Assembly (NCBI GenBank): GCA_006742785.1
Contig: AP019755.1
Span: 1,860,001-1,924,000 of the forward strand
Reading direction: 5' to 3'
Source: Nitrosomonas stercoris
GTDB taxonomy: Bacteria; Pseudomonadota; Gammaproteobacteria; Burkholderiales; Nitrosomonadaceae
Length of the DNA stretch: 64,000 nt
The notes under the pieces were generated by a model. It searched no databases and had not been told where the DNA came from. It saw only the letters and a list, made by a program, of their open reading frames with translations. A program made the translations under genes and the position numbers. Of the stretch, positions 10,710 through 20,900 are shown in pieces; the first letter of the stretch is position 1; every line of letters begins with the position of its first letter.

Positions 10710-11057
10710 TTAATTGGGTGTAGAAGAAGTTGATGATGGAGTCGTTGAAGCTGAAGAGGCTGCATTTTTTGTATCCGTTGTAGCTTGATGCGTGCTGGAA
10801 TCTGTATTGGCTGCAGCTTCCTTACCAGCAGTCTCCTTGTTAGACTTGGATTCAGTTTCAGCTGAGGAACCCTTCTTATCCTTGAAATCGGTCACATACC
10901 AGCCGCTTCCTTTTAGCCGAAAACTTGCAGCGGATACTTTTTTAATATATTCCGTACTGCCGCAGGCTGGGCAGTGCGCAATTGGTGCATCACTCAGTTT
11001 TTGCAAGTGTTCTTTTTCCAATCCACATGCATGACAAACATACTCATAGATCGGCAT
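10710..11057 (-). CDS. FmdB family zinc-ribbon protein
   Basis: 115 aa. The N-terminus (MPIYEYVCHACG) carries a zinc ribbon with C8, C11, C29 and C32. From about residue 60 the protein is a low-complexity tail rich in Ser, Thr, Ala and Lys with no recognisable fold. FmdB-type proteins are regulator-like in name, but their role is not established. The ATG at 11057 has AGGAG eight bases upstream. It lies immediately upstream of aspS, a frequent betaproteobacterial order. Confidence 0.9.
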   Translation of the reverse strand: MPIYEYVCHACGLEKEHLQKLSDAPIAHCPACGSTEYIKKVSAASFRLKGSGWYVTDFKDKKGSSAETESKSNKETAGKEAAANTDSSTHQATTDTKNAASSASTTPSSTSSTPN

Positions 11058-11142
11058 GTTTTTCTCCTATAAATTAAACGATCCAGAGCGTTATTATACT
11101 GAGCTGCCAGGCAATTTTCTGGATGGCGTTTTTAAGCATACT

Positions 11143-12591
11143 CTAGTTCTTTTTACGCCCATATTTATCTTCAAAGCGAACAATGTCATCCTCACCTAAA
11201 TAAGAACCAGATTGCACTTCAATCATTTCCAGTGGAACACGCCCTGGGTTTTCTAATCGGTGTGCTGTGCCTAATGGGATAAAGGTAGATTCATTTTCGC
11301 TAACTAAAAAAGTCTGATCTGCTTTGGTGACTTTTGCAGTTCCCTTCACCACGATCCAATGTTCAGCACGGTGATGATGCATTTGTAATGACAGCGCTGC
11401 CCCGGGTTTGACCACAATTCGTTTAACTTGAAAACGTTCTCCTTGATCCACTGAATCGTACCATCCCCATGGACGATAGGTTTTACGATGTGCGCGGGTT
11501 TCCGGCCGGTTATTTTGCTTTAGCACATCAACAATATGCTTAACTTCTTGTGTTTTATCTTGATGAGCGACCAAAATCGCGTCTGACGTTTCCACGATAA
11601 CCATGTCATCCACCCCAACACAAGCTACTAAACGATGTTCGGAAAATGCCAAAGTATTACGGCATTCCTCTAGTAATACATCACCACGAACAACGTTGCC
11701 TGCTTTATTTTTGGGTAAGGTATACCATAACGCATCCCATGCGCCAATATCTGACCAGCTAGCAGCAAGTGGAATAATTGCGCCGAGTGGTAAAGTATCC
11801 GGGTGAGCTGGAAGTGATTCCATGACGGCATAATCGATTGAATCACTGGGGCAAGCAGCAAAAGCAGTTTGGTCGACACGATAAAAATCACCATCTACAG
11901 TGGGTTGCCAGGCAGCACGACAAGCATCCAAAATATCCTGACGGCAAGTGCCGATTGCAGTAAGCCAGGTAGATGCGCGCATCATGAATATGCCGCTGTT
12001 CCATAAATAGGAGCCTTCCTGCAGATAGCTTTGTGCAGTTGCTAAATCTGGTTTTTCAACAAAACGAGCAATTTGGAAGCTACCTGATTCCTGTAATTCA
12101 GGGCCATGTTGAATATAGCCATAACCCGTTTCTGGTGCATCGGGCGTAATGCCAAACGTGACCAACAAACCTGCTTCAGCAAGTGTTATCCCTTTATGCA
12201 CAGCTGCCTGAAAAGCTGCGACATCAGTAATACTGTGATCGGCAGGCATTACTAGTAAGATTGGATCTTGGTCTTCTTGCATAGCCGCCAGTGCTGCGAT
12301 GGTGAGTGCCGGTGCAGTATTTCTACCACATGGTTCCAGAATAATCCGGCCGGTTTTACCAATCAGGCGTAGCTGTTCAGCAATGACAAAACGATATTCT
12401 TCATTGCAGACAATAATGGGAGCTTGAATGGCAATGTCAGCTAATCCATCCAAACGATTTACCGTGTCTTGTAGCAATGAATGCGAGTTTACCAGCGGTA
12501 GCAATTGCTTGGGGTATTGCTGGCGTGATAAAGGCCATAAGCGGGTGCCTGAACCACCGGAGAGAACAACGGGCGTGAGAGAATGTTTCAT
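11143..12591 (-). CDS. manC: Mannose-1-P guanylyltransferase / mannose-6-P isomerase
   Basis: Bifunctional enzyme of about 482 aa making GDP-mannose for polysaccharides. The nucleotidyltransferase signature VLSGGSGTRLWPLSR is at residues 9-23, PADHSI lies near 110, and the C-terminal cupin half (RPWGWYDSVDQGERFQVKRI, then MHHHRAEHW) is the isomerase domain. The start could be the ATG at 12591 or a GTG two codons earlier; neither has a good ribosome site. It lies 62 bp or less downstream of wecB, suggesting an exopolysaccharide or O-antigen precursor pair. Confidence 0.95.
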   Translation of the reverse strand: MKHSLTPVVLSGGSGTRLWPLSRQQYPKQLLPLVNSHSLLQDTVNRLDGLADIAIQAPIIVCNEEYRFVIAEQLRLIGKTGRIILEPCGRNTAPALTIAALAAMQEDQDPILLVMPADHSITDVAAFQAAVHKGITLAEAGLLVTFGITPDAPETGYGYIQHGPELQESGSFQIARFVEKPDLATAQSYLQEGSYLWNSGIFMMRASTWLTAIGTCRQDILDACRAAWQPTVDGDFYRVDQTAFAACPSDSIDYAVMESLPAHPDTLPLGAIIPLAASWSDIGAWDALWYTLPKNKAGNVVRGDVLLEECRNTLAFSEHRLVACVGVDDMVIVETSDAILVAHQDKTQEVKHIVDVLKQNNRPETRAHRKTYRPWGWYDSVDQGERFQVKRIVVKPGAALSLQMHHHRAEHWIVVKGTAKVTKADQTFLVSENESTFIPLGTAHRLENPGRVPLEMIEVQSGSYLGEDDIVRFEDKYGRKKN

Positions 12592-12652
12592 GTGCACATC
12601 GAATGATTGATGGAAAACAAGTAAATTATTATCAGTTGTTTTTGTTAGTTGG

Positions 12653-13774
12653 TTAGAGAGCGTTGAGTTCTTTGGTCAAGATCTCAATAATACGTTGTGC
12701 TGCGTTACCATCCCATAATTTTGGACGGCGTCCATGCTTGCCATGTCCCTGCAAGATATTATTGACTGCAGCTTGTATTTGCGCTGGATCCGTTCCAACC
12801 AAAGTGTTCGTGCCTTCATCCACAGTAACTGGCCGCTCAGTATTTTCCCGAATGGTGACACAAGGAACACCCAACGCAGTCGTCTCTTCCTGTAAGCCAC
12901 CACTATCAGTTAATACCACTGCAGCATCTTTCCAAAGATAAAGGAAAGGCATGTAGGCTTGTGGTCCCAGCAAGGTAATGTTAGGTCCCAAGTCAATATT
13001 GAATTTTTCCAGATTATGCTGTGTACGCGGATGCGCTGGAAAAATAAGCGGCAGCTGTGTCGAAATTTGCTTAAGTGTCTGAATAATGCGCTGCAATGTT
13101 TCAGGATTATCTACATTACTGGGGCGATGCATGGTAAGCACTCCGTAGGGATGATCTCCTAACGCTGCTTTGATGGGAGCAGTTTCTAAGCTATCGATAG
13201 CTGCTTTGTCTGCTTTCTTCAGCTTTTCTACCTGATAGAATAGGTTGTCCACCATTACATGTCCGACGTAGTGAATAGCGGTAGTAGGTTTGCCTTCTGC
13301 TAGTAGATGCTGTTGACCACTGGGCTCGGTCACAAAGAACCAGTCAGTAATGCTATCGGTAACTAAGCGATTTATCTCTTCTGGCATACGTCTATCACCA
13401 CTGCGCAAGCCAGCTTCAACATGCGCAACAGGAATATGCAGCTTTTTGGCAACGATGGAGCAAGCCAGTGTCGAATTGACATCTCCGACTACTAACACGG
13501 CGTCTGGCATTTCTGTCTGACAATATTCTTCAAAGGCAACCATTATTTTTGCGGTTTGCTGTGCATGGCTACCTCCGCCGGCAGCCATGAAAATATCTGG
13601 CTGTGGAATACCCAGTTCCTCAAAAAATACATCATTCATCTCGTGGTCATAATGTTGACCAGTATGTACGATTTTGTAGGTGAGCTTGTCTTGCTGCTGT
13701 AAGGCGCGAACGATAGGCGCTATTTTCATAAAATTGGGCCGCGCTCCGGCAACGAGATAAATTTTTTTCTGCAT
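12653..13774 (-). CDS. wecB: UDP-GlcNAc 2-epimerase (non-hydrolysing)
   Basis: Converts UDP-GlcNAc to UDP-ManNAc for cell-surface polysaccharide. It has 373 aa, family-typical. The N-terminal GARPNFMKIAPIVRAL, the HTGQHYDHEMNDVFFEELG segment, the HVEAGLRSGD motif and LTDSGGLQEE near residue 290 are all intact. It is upstream of manC on the same strand. The 310-bp region upstream separates it from the divergent globin gene. Confidence 0.96.
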   Translation of the reverse strand: MQKKIYLVAGARPNFMKIAPIVRALQQQDKLTYKIVHTGQHYDHEMNDVFFEELGIPQPDIFMAAGGGSHAQQTAKIMVAFEEYCQTEMPDAVLVVGDVNSTLACSIVAKKLHIPVAHVEAGLRSGDRRMPEEINRLVTDSITDWFFVTEPSGQQHLLAEGKPTTAIHYVGHVMVDNLFYQVEKLKKADKAAIDSLETAPIKAALGDHPYGVLTMHRPSNVDNPETLQRIIQTLKQISTQLPLIFPAHPRTQHNLEKFNIDLGPNITLLGPQAYMPFLYLWKDAAVVLTDSGGLQEETTALGVPCVTIRENTERPVTVDEGTNTLVGTDPAQIQAAVNNILQGHGKHGRRPKLWDGNAAQRIIEILTKELNAL

Positions 13775-14031
13775 AATATTTTGTCAGGAACTGAATGGTA
13801 GAGTAGTAATTTCTTGTTATTTAGCCAGGTGCGGATCCATTGTCAGTTGGTTAATAGCTATAGTAGGTTTATCTGATACCAAATCGTATCATTCCAGATT
13901 AATTGATAATGGGAGAACAATCTTTGAAAATCGTGGTATTTCACCATGATAAACGCATTGTATCAATTGTCATGCTGACCAAGAAAGTATAGCGACATGA
14001 CTTATATACTAGCTTGTTCAGAAATTCAGAT

Positions 14032-14058
14032 ATAAGATGTCTCTAAAATCAATCTTAT
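14032..14058 (+). promoter_or_regulatory. NsrR-like palindrome upstream of globin-nnrS
   Basis: ATAAGAT (14032-14038) and ATCTTAT (14052-14058) form a perfect inverted repeat. The inner 23 bp run AAGATG ... AAAAT ... ATCTT, the length and layout of known NO-sensing NsrR operators. It ends 26 bp before the globin start codon, where a repressor would block transcription. The assignment rests on motif resemblance plus the NO-response genes that follow; no nsrR gene is in the window. Confidence 0.6.
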
Positions 14059-14084
14059 CAATATTTCGCTTAAAGGAAGTGTTC

Positions 14085-14489
14085 ATGCCTGATCCTGCGT
14101 TATGTACTGAAGAAGAGATTACTCAGTTAATTCACACTTTTTATGCTCGAGTACAGCAAGATGCGATGCTCAGTCCTATTTTTGATGCACATGTTGATGA
14201 TTGGCCAAGTCATTTAGTCAAAATGGTCGATTTTTGGTCATCTATTTTACTTGGTACCAATCGTTTCAACGGCACACCAATGCCCAAACATATTGCATTA
14301 CCAGATTTAAATGCGCAGCTGTTTCAACAGTGGCTCAAACTATTTCATCAAACCGCAGCTGAGCAATCCAATCAAGCTATGGCTGAGCAGGCTTGTGTCA
14401 TGGCGGATCGCATTGCGCGCAGTTTATGGATGGGCTATCAAATCAGCCATCAGCCAGATGTGATGCCAGAAGGATTAGCACATGGTTGA
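14085..14489 (+). CDS. Group III truncated haemoglobin
   Basis: Small haem globin, 134 aa, of the kind used against NO or to bind O2 under low oxygen. Residues Tyr20 (B10), His43 (E7), His69 (proximal F8) and Trp83 (G8) occupy positions expected from the Campylobacter Ctb globin. The start is the ATG at 14085 with AAGGAAG just upstream; the upstream ATG at 14037 lies inside the NsrR-like palindrome and is rejected. The gene overlaps nnrS by eight bases, indicating one transcript. Confidence 0.88.
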   Translation: MPDPALCTEEEITQLIHTFYARVQQDAMLSPIFDAHVDDWPSHLVKMVDFWSSILLGTNRFNGTPMPKHIALPDLNAQLFQQWLKLFHQTAAEQSNQAMAEQACVMADRIARSLWMGYQISHQPDVMPEGLAHG

Positions 14490-15672
14490 GTCATCATTAG
14501 CCGAAAAACAAGCATTAGCCCCACAGTGGGCGGCTTTTCTTAGTCTGGGTTTTCGCCCCTTATATGTTGTTGGGTGTACTTGGGCTGTCGTCTCCATTTT
14601 TTTGTGGATATACACTCCTCAATGGCTAACAGGGGTGCTGGCGGGTATGCTTTGGCATGCACATGAAATGCTATGGGGATTCGTTGCCACCATTGCTGTT
14701 GGCTTTTTGTTCACCGCCAGTGCCAATTGGACTGGTACCAACCCACTGCACGGGCGGCCATTGGGTGGGCTAACCTTATTATGGATATTTGCCAGAATAG
14801 GTTTTTTATTACCCGGAGCGCTAGCATTCAGCATCGCCTCGCTTTGCGAGTTGTTATTTTTCGGTATAGCTGCGCTTGCGCTGGGGCAGGTGATTTATCG
14901 CAAGAGTAGTAGTCAACGTAATTATGGTATACCGCTATTAGTATTAGGCTTGGGGGTGGCTGATGGGCTGTTTTTATGGTTCACCCAGCAAGGTGATTAT
15001 GTCTGGTTAATGGAAAGCTATCGTGCCGGGTTATTGTGTATGGCAGTGATTGCTTTATTGATTGCTCGGCGAGTGATTCCTTTTTTTGCCATGCGTGCAG
15101 TGCAAGGTCTGAGTATTCCCATGTTAACGGGTAGTGGCCAGTGGCAGCTTGCTGCCGGTATTTTTGCGATTGCACTTTTATTAGCAGGATGGATGACAGC
15201 AGCAGCCATTGCATTGGCAATCGCTGGCTTATTGGCATTATGGCAGTTATTTTCCTGGAAACCCTGGGCAGTGCGCCGCGTGCCAATATTGTGGATCCTT
15301 TATGTTGGCTATGCCGGATTAGGCATTGGTCTACTAGTAGCAGCAGCTTATTCAATGGGCTGGATTACACGCGCTGCCTGGCCAATGCATACAATTGGTG
15401 TGGCTGGATTTTCCGTGCTAATTATCGGCATGGTAACGCGAACAGCATTGGGCCATCTAGGGCGGCCATTGCGTACTGATCGCAGCATGGTAATTGCCTA
15501 TGTGCTGGTTATTACCGCTGCGCTCTTGCGCATCGCAGCATTATTGCCAACACCTTATGTACTAGAGTTGTTGCATGGCTCAGCCGCAGTCTGGATATTG
15601 GCTTTTGCTCTTTATCTCTGGCGTTTTTTCCCAATGTTGATTCGTCCGCGCGCCGATCAGTTATTTCGTTAA
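14482..15672 (+). CDS. nnrS: NnrS family haem-copper membrane protein
   Basis: Polytopic inner-membrane protein of 396 aa with about 12 hydrophobic segments. NnrS proteins are induced by NO and relieve nitrosative stress. The conserved N-terminal part (LSLGFRPLYVVG, LWHAHEMLWGF, HGRPLGG) and the GMVTRTALGHLGRPL motif near residue 320 are present, supplying the conserved histidines. It overlaps the globin gene and shares its putative NsrR-like control. Confidence 0.95.
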   Translation: MVESSLAEKQALAPQWAAFLSLGFRPLYVVGCTWAVVSIFLWIYTPQWLTGVLAGMLWHAHEMLWGFVATIAVGFLFTASANWTGTNPLHGRPLGGLTLLWIFARIGFLLPGALAFSIASLCELLFFGIAALALGQVIYRKSSSQRNYGIPLLVLGLGVADGLFLWFTQQGDYVWLMESYRAGLLCMAVIALLIARRVIPFFAMRAVQGLSIPMLTGSGQWQLAAGIFAIALLLAGWMTAAAIALAIAGLLALWQLFSWKPWAVRRVPILWILYVGYAGLGIGLLVAAAYSMGWITRAAWPMHTIGVAGFSVLIIGMVTRTALGHLGRPLRTDRSMVIAYVLVITAALLRIAALLPTPYVLELLHGSAAVWILAFALYLWRFFPMLIRPRADQLFR

Positions 15673-15810
15673 GAAATTTTGCGGTATCTTGGTGAAGTAA
15701 TTATTTAAAAGCAAATAACACAAACAAATGATTTTTTAGAGCCTCCCAGATAATAAAGATGTAGCCAATCTATCTGGTGAGTGTACGAATATTCAAAAAA
15801 GGTAAATACC

Positions 15811-16251
15811 ATGAATTATGGGCTGTTGATAACACTGCATTTATTGGCTGCATTTGCTTTTGTTGGTACCGTATTTTTTGAAGTAGTCATGCTGGAAGGT
15901 GTACGCAAACATTTACCACGCGAAATAATGCGCGAGGTAGAACGAGCGATTGGCGATCGTGCAGTTAAAATCATGCCCTGGGTACTGTTGATATTGTATT
16001 CAGCAGGTATTGCTATGGCTTGGCAACATTACGCAGCTTTATCGCAACCTTTTAGCAGCAGCTTTGGGTTGTTGTTAAGCATCAAAATTGTTTTAGCTAT
16101 TAGCGTGTTTGGCCATTTTGTTACCGCAATGGTATTAAGAAAGCGACATTTGCTAAACAGTAAACGCTCACGCTATTTACACCTAAGTGTGTTCTGCCAT
16201 GTATTGGCAATCGTGATTTTGGCAAAAGCAATGTTTTATCTACATTGGTAG
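15811..16251 (+). CDS. CopD-like four-helix membrane protein
   Basis: 146 aa with four predicted transmembrane helices and a cytoplasmic loop rich in charge (RKHLPREIMREVERAIGDRA). The pattern resembles the CopD/DUF2269 group of small membrane proteins, but I do not recognise a defined function. The start is the ATG at 15811 with AAAGG eight bases upstream. Being 138 bp after nnrS on the same strand, it may be part of the NO/copper response. Histidines in the first and last helices could bind haem or copper; that is speculation. Confidence 0.7.
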   Translation: MNYGLLITLHLLAAFAFVGTVFFEVVMLEGVRKHLPREIMREVERAIGDRAVKIMPWVLLILYSAGIAMAWQHYAALSQPFSSSFGLLLSIKIVLAISVFGHFVTAMVLRKRHLLNSKRSRYLHLSVFCHVLAIVILAKAMFYLHW

Positions 16252-16322
16252 TTCATTGGGCTGCATGCATTGCAACTTGCGGCTATCAGTTTTTAACTCA
16301 TTTATTCTGATCAGGAGAAGTT

Positions 16323-16808
16323 GTGCCTTCATTTGATATTGTTTCTGAAGTCGATAAACAGGAAGTTCGTAATGCAGTTGATCAACTGAATAAAGAAATC
16401 TCGACTCGCTTTGATTTTAAAGGCTCCGATGCGCGTGCCGAGCAAACTGATTACGAACTTTATTTATTTGCTGACGATGAATTCAAACTGGGTCAGGTAA
16501 CAGATATTTTGCTAGCCAGATTAACCAAGCGACAAATTGATATACGTTGTCTGGATAAAGGGCAAATTGAAAAAATAAGTGGCAATAAGGTAAAACAAAA
16601 GGTGACTGTAAAAACTGGTATAGAAAGCACCCTGGCCAAGAAAATTGTCAAATTGATCAAAGACAGCAAACTGAAGGTTCAGGCAAGCATCCAAGGAGAA
16701 ACGGTGCGAGTATCAGGTGCCAAACGCGACACCTTGCAGGAGGCGATCCAATTGGTAAAAAAATCCATCAAAGAATATCCATTGCAGTTCCATAATTTCC
16801 GGGATTGA
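16323..16808 (+). CDS. yajQ: YajQ family nucleotide-binding protein
   Basis: 161 aa, full length for the UPF0234 family, whose members bind cyclic-di-GMP or RNA/tRNA in some species. N-terminus [17 protein letters not shown] and the FDFKG motif are conserved, and the C-terminus ends in the family's HNFRD-like sequence. The start is a GTG at 16323 with GGAG seven bases upstream. Confidence 0.95.
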   Translation: MPSFDIVSEVDKQEVRNAVDQLNKEISTRFDFKGSDARAEQTDYELYLFADDEFKLGQVTDILLARLTKRQIDIRCLDKGQIEKISGNKVKQKVTVKTGIESTLAKKIVKLIKDSKLKVQASIQGETVRVSGAKRDTLQEAIQLVKKSIKEYPLQFHNFRD

Positions 16809-16971
16809 ATCCTACAAGCATTAGTTTCCTCTCCGTTCTTTTTCTTTCGCGTGTTTGGATCATTCTGGATTTGAATTGCCCCATGAAGTCTGGGTAGTGA
16901 CAATCACACGAGTTTGCTCCGAGCAAAGCGCCACTTGGATGAACAGTGCTTTTTATATACTGCTGTAGTAC

Positions 16972-17328
16972 TTAATTTGCTGTGGATCTGATAGTGTTAT
17001 TTCCTCCCTCGGGTACATAAATCATAGTGCCATCTTTTAACCGATAAGCAATGCCAGCCCGAGTTCCTTCTCCTTCTCCAATTTCTCCTGTACTTTTATA
17101 GTGCTGCATTTCTTCCCCTTTGCGCACGATCATTTCCATCTGTTGCGTACCAGGGTTGCGGATAACGATCATATCTTGAGCGGCAAAAGGATTGAGCGGG
17201 TTTTCAAGTATTGCGATCAGCAAAACAGCAATAATAACCAGAAACACGTCAATGATATTAACTACTGACAGAATTGGATCATCCCCGTCTTCATCATCTA
17301 AGATACGGGTCAAGAGTCGATCAGCCAT
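16972..17328 (-). CDS. DUF2149 protein, ExbD-like partner
   Basis: 118 aa. One N-terminal transmembrane helix follows an acidic stretch (ILDDEDGDDPILSVVNIIDVFLVI), and a small soluble domain lies outside. An acidic residue just inside the helix and the topology are as in ExbD/TolR. The start is the ATG at 17328 with GGAG seven bases upstream. It follows the MotA/ExbB-like gene by 20 bp and ends the receptor-chelatase cluster. Family context in other bacteria (CobN-like gene, MotA/ExbB gene, DUF2149) suggests it is part of a proton-driven complex serving the chelatase. Function is inferred. Confidence 0.8.
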   Translation of the reverse strand: MADRLLTRILDDEDGDDPILSVVNIIDVFLVIIAVLLIAILENPLNPFAAQDMIVIRNPGTQQMEMIVRKGEEMQHYKSTGEIGEGEGTRAGIAYRLKDGTMIYVPEGGNNTIRSTAN

Positions 17329-17348
17329 ATATTTCTCCAATTGAATAG

Positions 17349-17864
17349 TTATGTATGTGCACTTTCTTTATCAATAGTGGAAGCTGTTTGTTGATTGCTG
17401 TCGGACAAAGTGTTCAGTTCAGTCAGCAGCCAGCGACGCCGCATGGAAAGAGCGACGTAGCTGATAGAGGCAGTTATCAGCGCAACAATTACTGCTGAAA
17501 ATGCCACGATCAGATTTTCTGCAATTTCCTGGGTATTTCCCGCAGCCACAGCGACCAGAGCTGGTCCCATTGGGATCATGGTCGCAACCAGCCCCAGCAT
17601 TGGCGTGACGCGGCTAGTAATACGCAAAGGTTCCAGCAACTTGAGCAGATAAAGTTCTATTGCCTCTGTATTGGCTTGTGGGTGTAGCTGACAGTAGCGT
17701 CGCAGCGGTTGTCTGACTGACCAGTGCAGCGAACGCCAAATGAGATCAAATAACAATGCGCCGAATATGAATAATGCATATATGAACAAAATGCACAATA
17801 TGATCAGGACCGGGGTCAGAAAAAAACGGGAAATTTCGTATAAAAATGATTCAATGATATTCAT
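17349..17864 (-). CDS. MotA/TolQ/ExbB family proton channel protein
   Basis: 171 aa with one N-terminal and two C-terminal membrane helices. The conserved channel segment is TPMLGLVATMIPMGPAL followed by ENLIVAFSAVIVALITASISYVAL, the ExbB/TolQ pattern. It starts 59 bp after the cobN-like gene and is followed closely by the DUF2149 gene. It probably uses the proton gradient to power the outer-membrane receptor or the chelatase next door. Dedicated ExbB for this system is inference. Confidence 0.88.
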   Translation of the reverse strand: MNIIESFLYEISRFFLTPVLIILCILFIYALFIFGALLFDLIWRSLHWSVRQPLRRYCQLHPQANTEAIELYLLKLLEPLRITSRVTPMLGLVATMIPMGPALVAVAAGNTQEIAENLIVAFSAVIVALITASISYVALSMRRRWLLTELNTLSDSNQQTASTIDKESAHT

Positions 17865-17923
17865 TGATAATTACCTTTTGTGTTCGAATGAAGAGGAGAT
17901 CGAAATCAACATCAACATGGCTG

Positions 17924-20900
17924 TTATGCTTGTCCAGATAGCGATTTGCGTGCCTCGCTTCGCGTACGCCAGGCTTGCCACAAAAATCCGCTGAATATGA
18001 TTAAAATGAGTAGCCACGCATAGGCCCATACCAGTTGTATGGTTTCTTCGGTTGGAGAAACCTCACTCATTTGCTGGCCACGAATATTTTCGGTGGTTTC
18101 GTCTATTTGTTTGGCAGATTCCACTGGTTCGACATCAGGTTGTGCAACAGTTGCTGATTCTGCTGGTTTATTGCTTGGCGAATTGATACCAAAATTGGTG
18201 GCCAGTTCTTGCACATAAGCCTTGAAGGTTGCATTGCTGGTATGGATATCATGTTGTTGTACCAGTTGCGTATAAATGTTTACCAGCTCCTGAACAGTTT
18301 GTTCACTGGCTTGCCAATAATCTTTCCGGATGGCTTCCAGCATGCGTTCTGCAATTTGCGCCAATGCGGCGGGCTGATAAGTTTCGAACCACTCGCGCAG
18401 ACCAAGCTGATAGCGATCATTTACATAGATTTCATGAAAAGATTGCCACTGGTCATCTCTGACAATGTTGCGATCCATGACTTGCCAGCCCCAAAAATTA
18501 TTGATCGTGTTGAGCAATTGCAAGGTACCGCTATAGCCTTCCTTTACCATTTCCTTGATCCAGTTTGGATGTTGATAAACCGATCGCAGCTCGGTTGCCA
18601 GGAATTTGTCAGCGGCTTCCAGTTGTGCCCGACTCGGATCACGCATATTGGAGATATACAACTGGGGGGCTGTGCCATCGAGATGACGAACGGCCATGGA
18701 AATGCCTCCCAGATATTCAAATGGGTGATCGGTATCGAGCAAGCCATGCAAATTGGATGAACGGGAAAACACCACCGCACGCGTGCCCTGCAAGTGTTCG
18801 GCGTAGGCATTGATCTCGTTGTTGTCACTGGTCGTGATTTTCTTGCTCCAGCTGGTGGTATCCGGGCCATACATCCAGGACATGCTGGACAGATACTGTT
18901 GTTCTAGCTTGCCATCGCCTTCCTCCCATTGATCGGAGGCCAATGTTGCATCGGTTAGACCCGTGCCGTAATTGCCGCTTTCACTACCGAAAATACGGGT
19001 GTGTGCGACTGTGCTGGCATCTTTTTCGGATAAACCCCGTGCGAGCATGGCGCCAATAATCTGCAGACTATTGGCGCGCACATGATTTTGCTCTAATGGT
19101 TCATCTTCATCTTCGGCCAGCAGCATGATTGCTTCGTTGAGGCGTTCCATGACATTGGGAAATTGATCACGATACAAGCCGGTGATTGATATCACTGGAT
19201 CGACGCGCGGGCGTCCCAGTTCGGCCAGTGAAATTTTTTCCACTCCCGTGACGCGTCCCCCTTCATCCCAGACCGGACGTACTCCCATGGCATACAGGAT
19301 TTGCGCTTCCAGCATGCCCAGGTGGCGCATGGTTTCTGTACTCCACAATGAGAAAGCCAGTTTATCCGGGAATTGTCCATCGTGCGTTGTCTGATAAGTC
19401 AAAATTAGATGTTGCAGCGCCTCTTTGCCTGCCTCGTACGCAGCGCGAGTAGGTACGCGTGAAGGATCAAAACCGTACATGTTGCGCCCTGTTGGCAAGG
19501 CATCCGGATTACGAATAGGATCGCCACCATAAGATGGATCGATCCAGCGAGCGGACAATGCACGCAGTATCGATTCAATCTCGTTGGCGGTGCTGAAGGT
19601 GGCAGCAAGTGAACGACCATGTTTGGCCAGTTCAGCCAGCGCCTTGTCATCCAGTGTATCCAGCGGTTTGTCGCTCAGCACCCATTCATCGACAAAGCGA
19701 TAAGGTGCAGAAGCCTGTATCTGTTGGTAGTCCCCCGTAAATATTTCTCCGGCATTCTCGAAACCGAGAGCAGTGTAAAGTGGTTGTCCCAGCATCTGCA
19801 TGATGGTGCTGGTCATGTGTGTGCGTTCCATATCTTGCCCCAGCACATGCAGCCCCAGCGGTTGCTGAGCGATAGCCAGATGTTCCAGATAATCCTCAAT
19901 CTCCCGCAAAAATTCAGGAAAATCGCGTTCCAGGTTGGCCACTTTCCAGTCCATATCCTGATGGATATTCATTTTTACTACCAGCTCTATGATTTGCTTG
20001 CGGGTATTTTCCTTTACCAATCCTTCATCGAGCGATTCGTATTCATGAATTGCGTCATTGATTTGGGCAAAATCTTCGGATAGCCCGGCAGGAGAAAATG
20101 GAGGGGTCTGATGGCTGATGATTACTCCGCGGCCACGGCGTTTAACGTGCACGGCTTCTGCAATATTATCGATGATGTATGGATAGATGACAGGTGTGTT
20201 GCCCACCAGCAGATTCGGATCATCAAAAGCCCATAGTCCCCTTTCTTTGCCGGGTGTCCACTCCTGCGAGCCGTGGGTTCCAAAATGGATAATAGCGTGT
20301 GCAGGTTGCTGTGTGCGCAGCCACAAATAAGTTGCCAGATAAAAGTGATTGGTTGGAATTTTTGTATCATGAAACAGTTTTTCTTCGGTGTTTTCAATGG
20401 CAATTTCTCCACGTGGGGGCTGAGGTAATACAACCAGCTGCCCTAATTTGAGGCGTGGTATTACAAAGCCCGTTGTACCATCTTCACGCTGTGCCACCCA
20501 TGGGCTTTTCTTTGCTTCGCCCCAGTAGGCGTCTATTTGCTCACGCACCGCAGCGGGAAGGGTCGCGAACCATTCAAGATAGTCAGTCAGTGGCAAAAAA
20601 TCCCAATGGGGTGTTTGCATCAGACCTGGCAGAGAATCTTTGCGGTAGACTGGCCGCAACATTTCGCCAACAGCAGCGATGATCTGTTCTTCACTGGCAC
20701 TGTCGAATGCATAATCAGCTGCGCGCAGATGTTCGACCAAATGGGCAATTGAGCGTGGTACATTCAAATTGGAGGCACCCTGATTATGTTCTCCTGGCGG
20801 GTGATTCCAAAATAGCAGCGCCACATTTTTTTCAGCATTAGGTAACATTGCCAATTGAGCCAGATTGACCAGCTTGCCAACCAGCAACTCCATTTGCTCC

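Noticed and set aside
14037..14084. Upstream ATG for the globin gene
   Set aside because: It lies within the NsrR-like palindrome, has no ribosome site and adds residues absent from the globin family; the ATG at 14085 has AAGGAAG.
15746..15777. CCAGATA ... TATCTGG inverted repeat before the CopD-like gene
   Set aside because: Seven-base arms with an 18-base spacer are expected several times by chance in this window; no family motif matches.
16910..16927. TTTGCTC-C-GAGCAAA hairpin after yajQ
   Set aside because: Short, no T-run on either strand, so it is not a convincing terminator.
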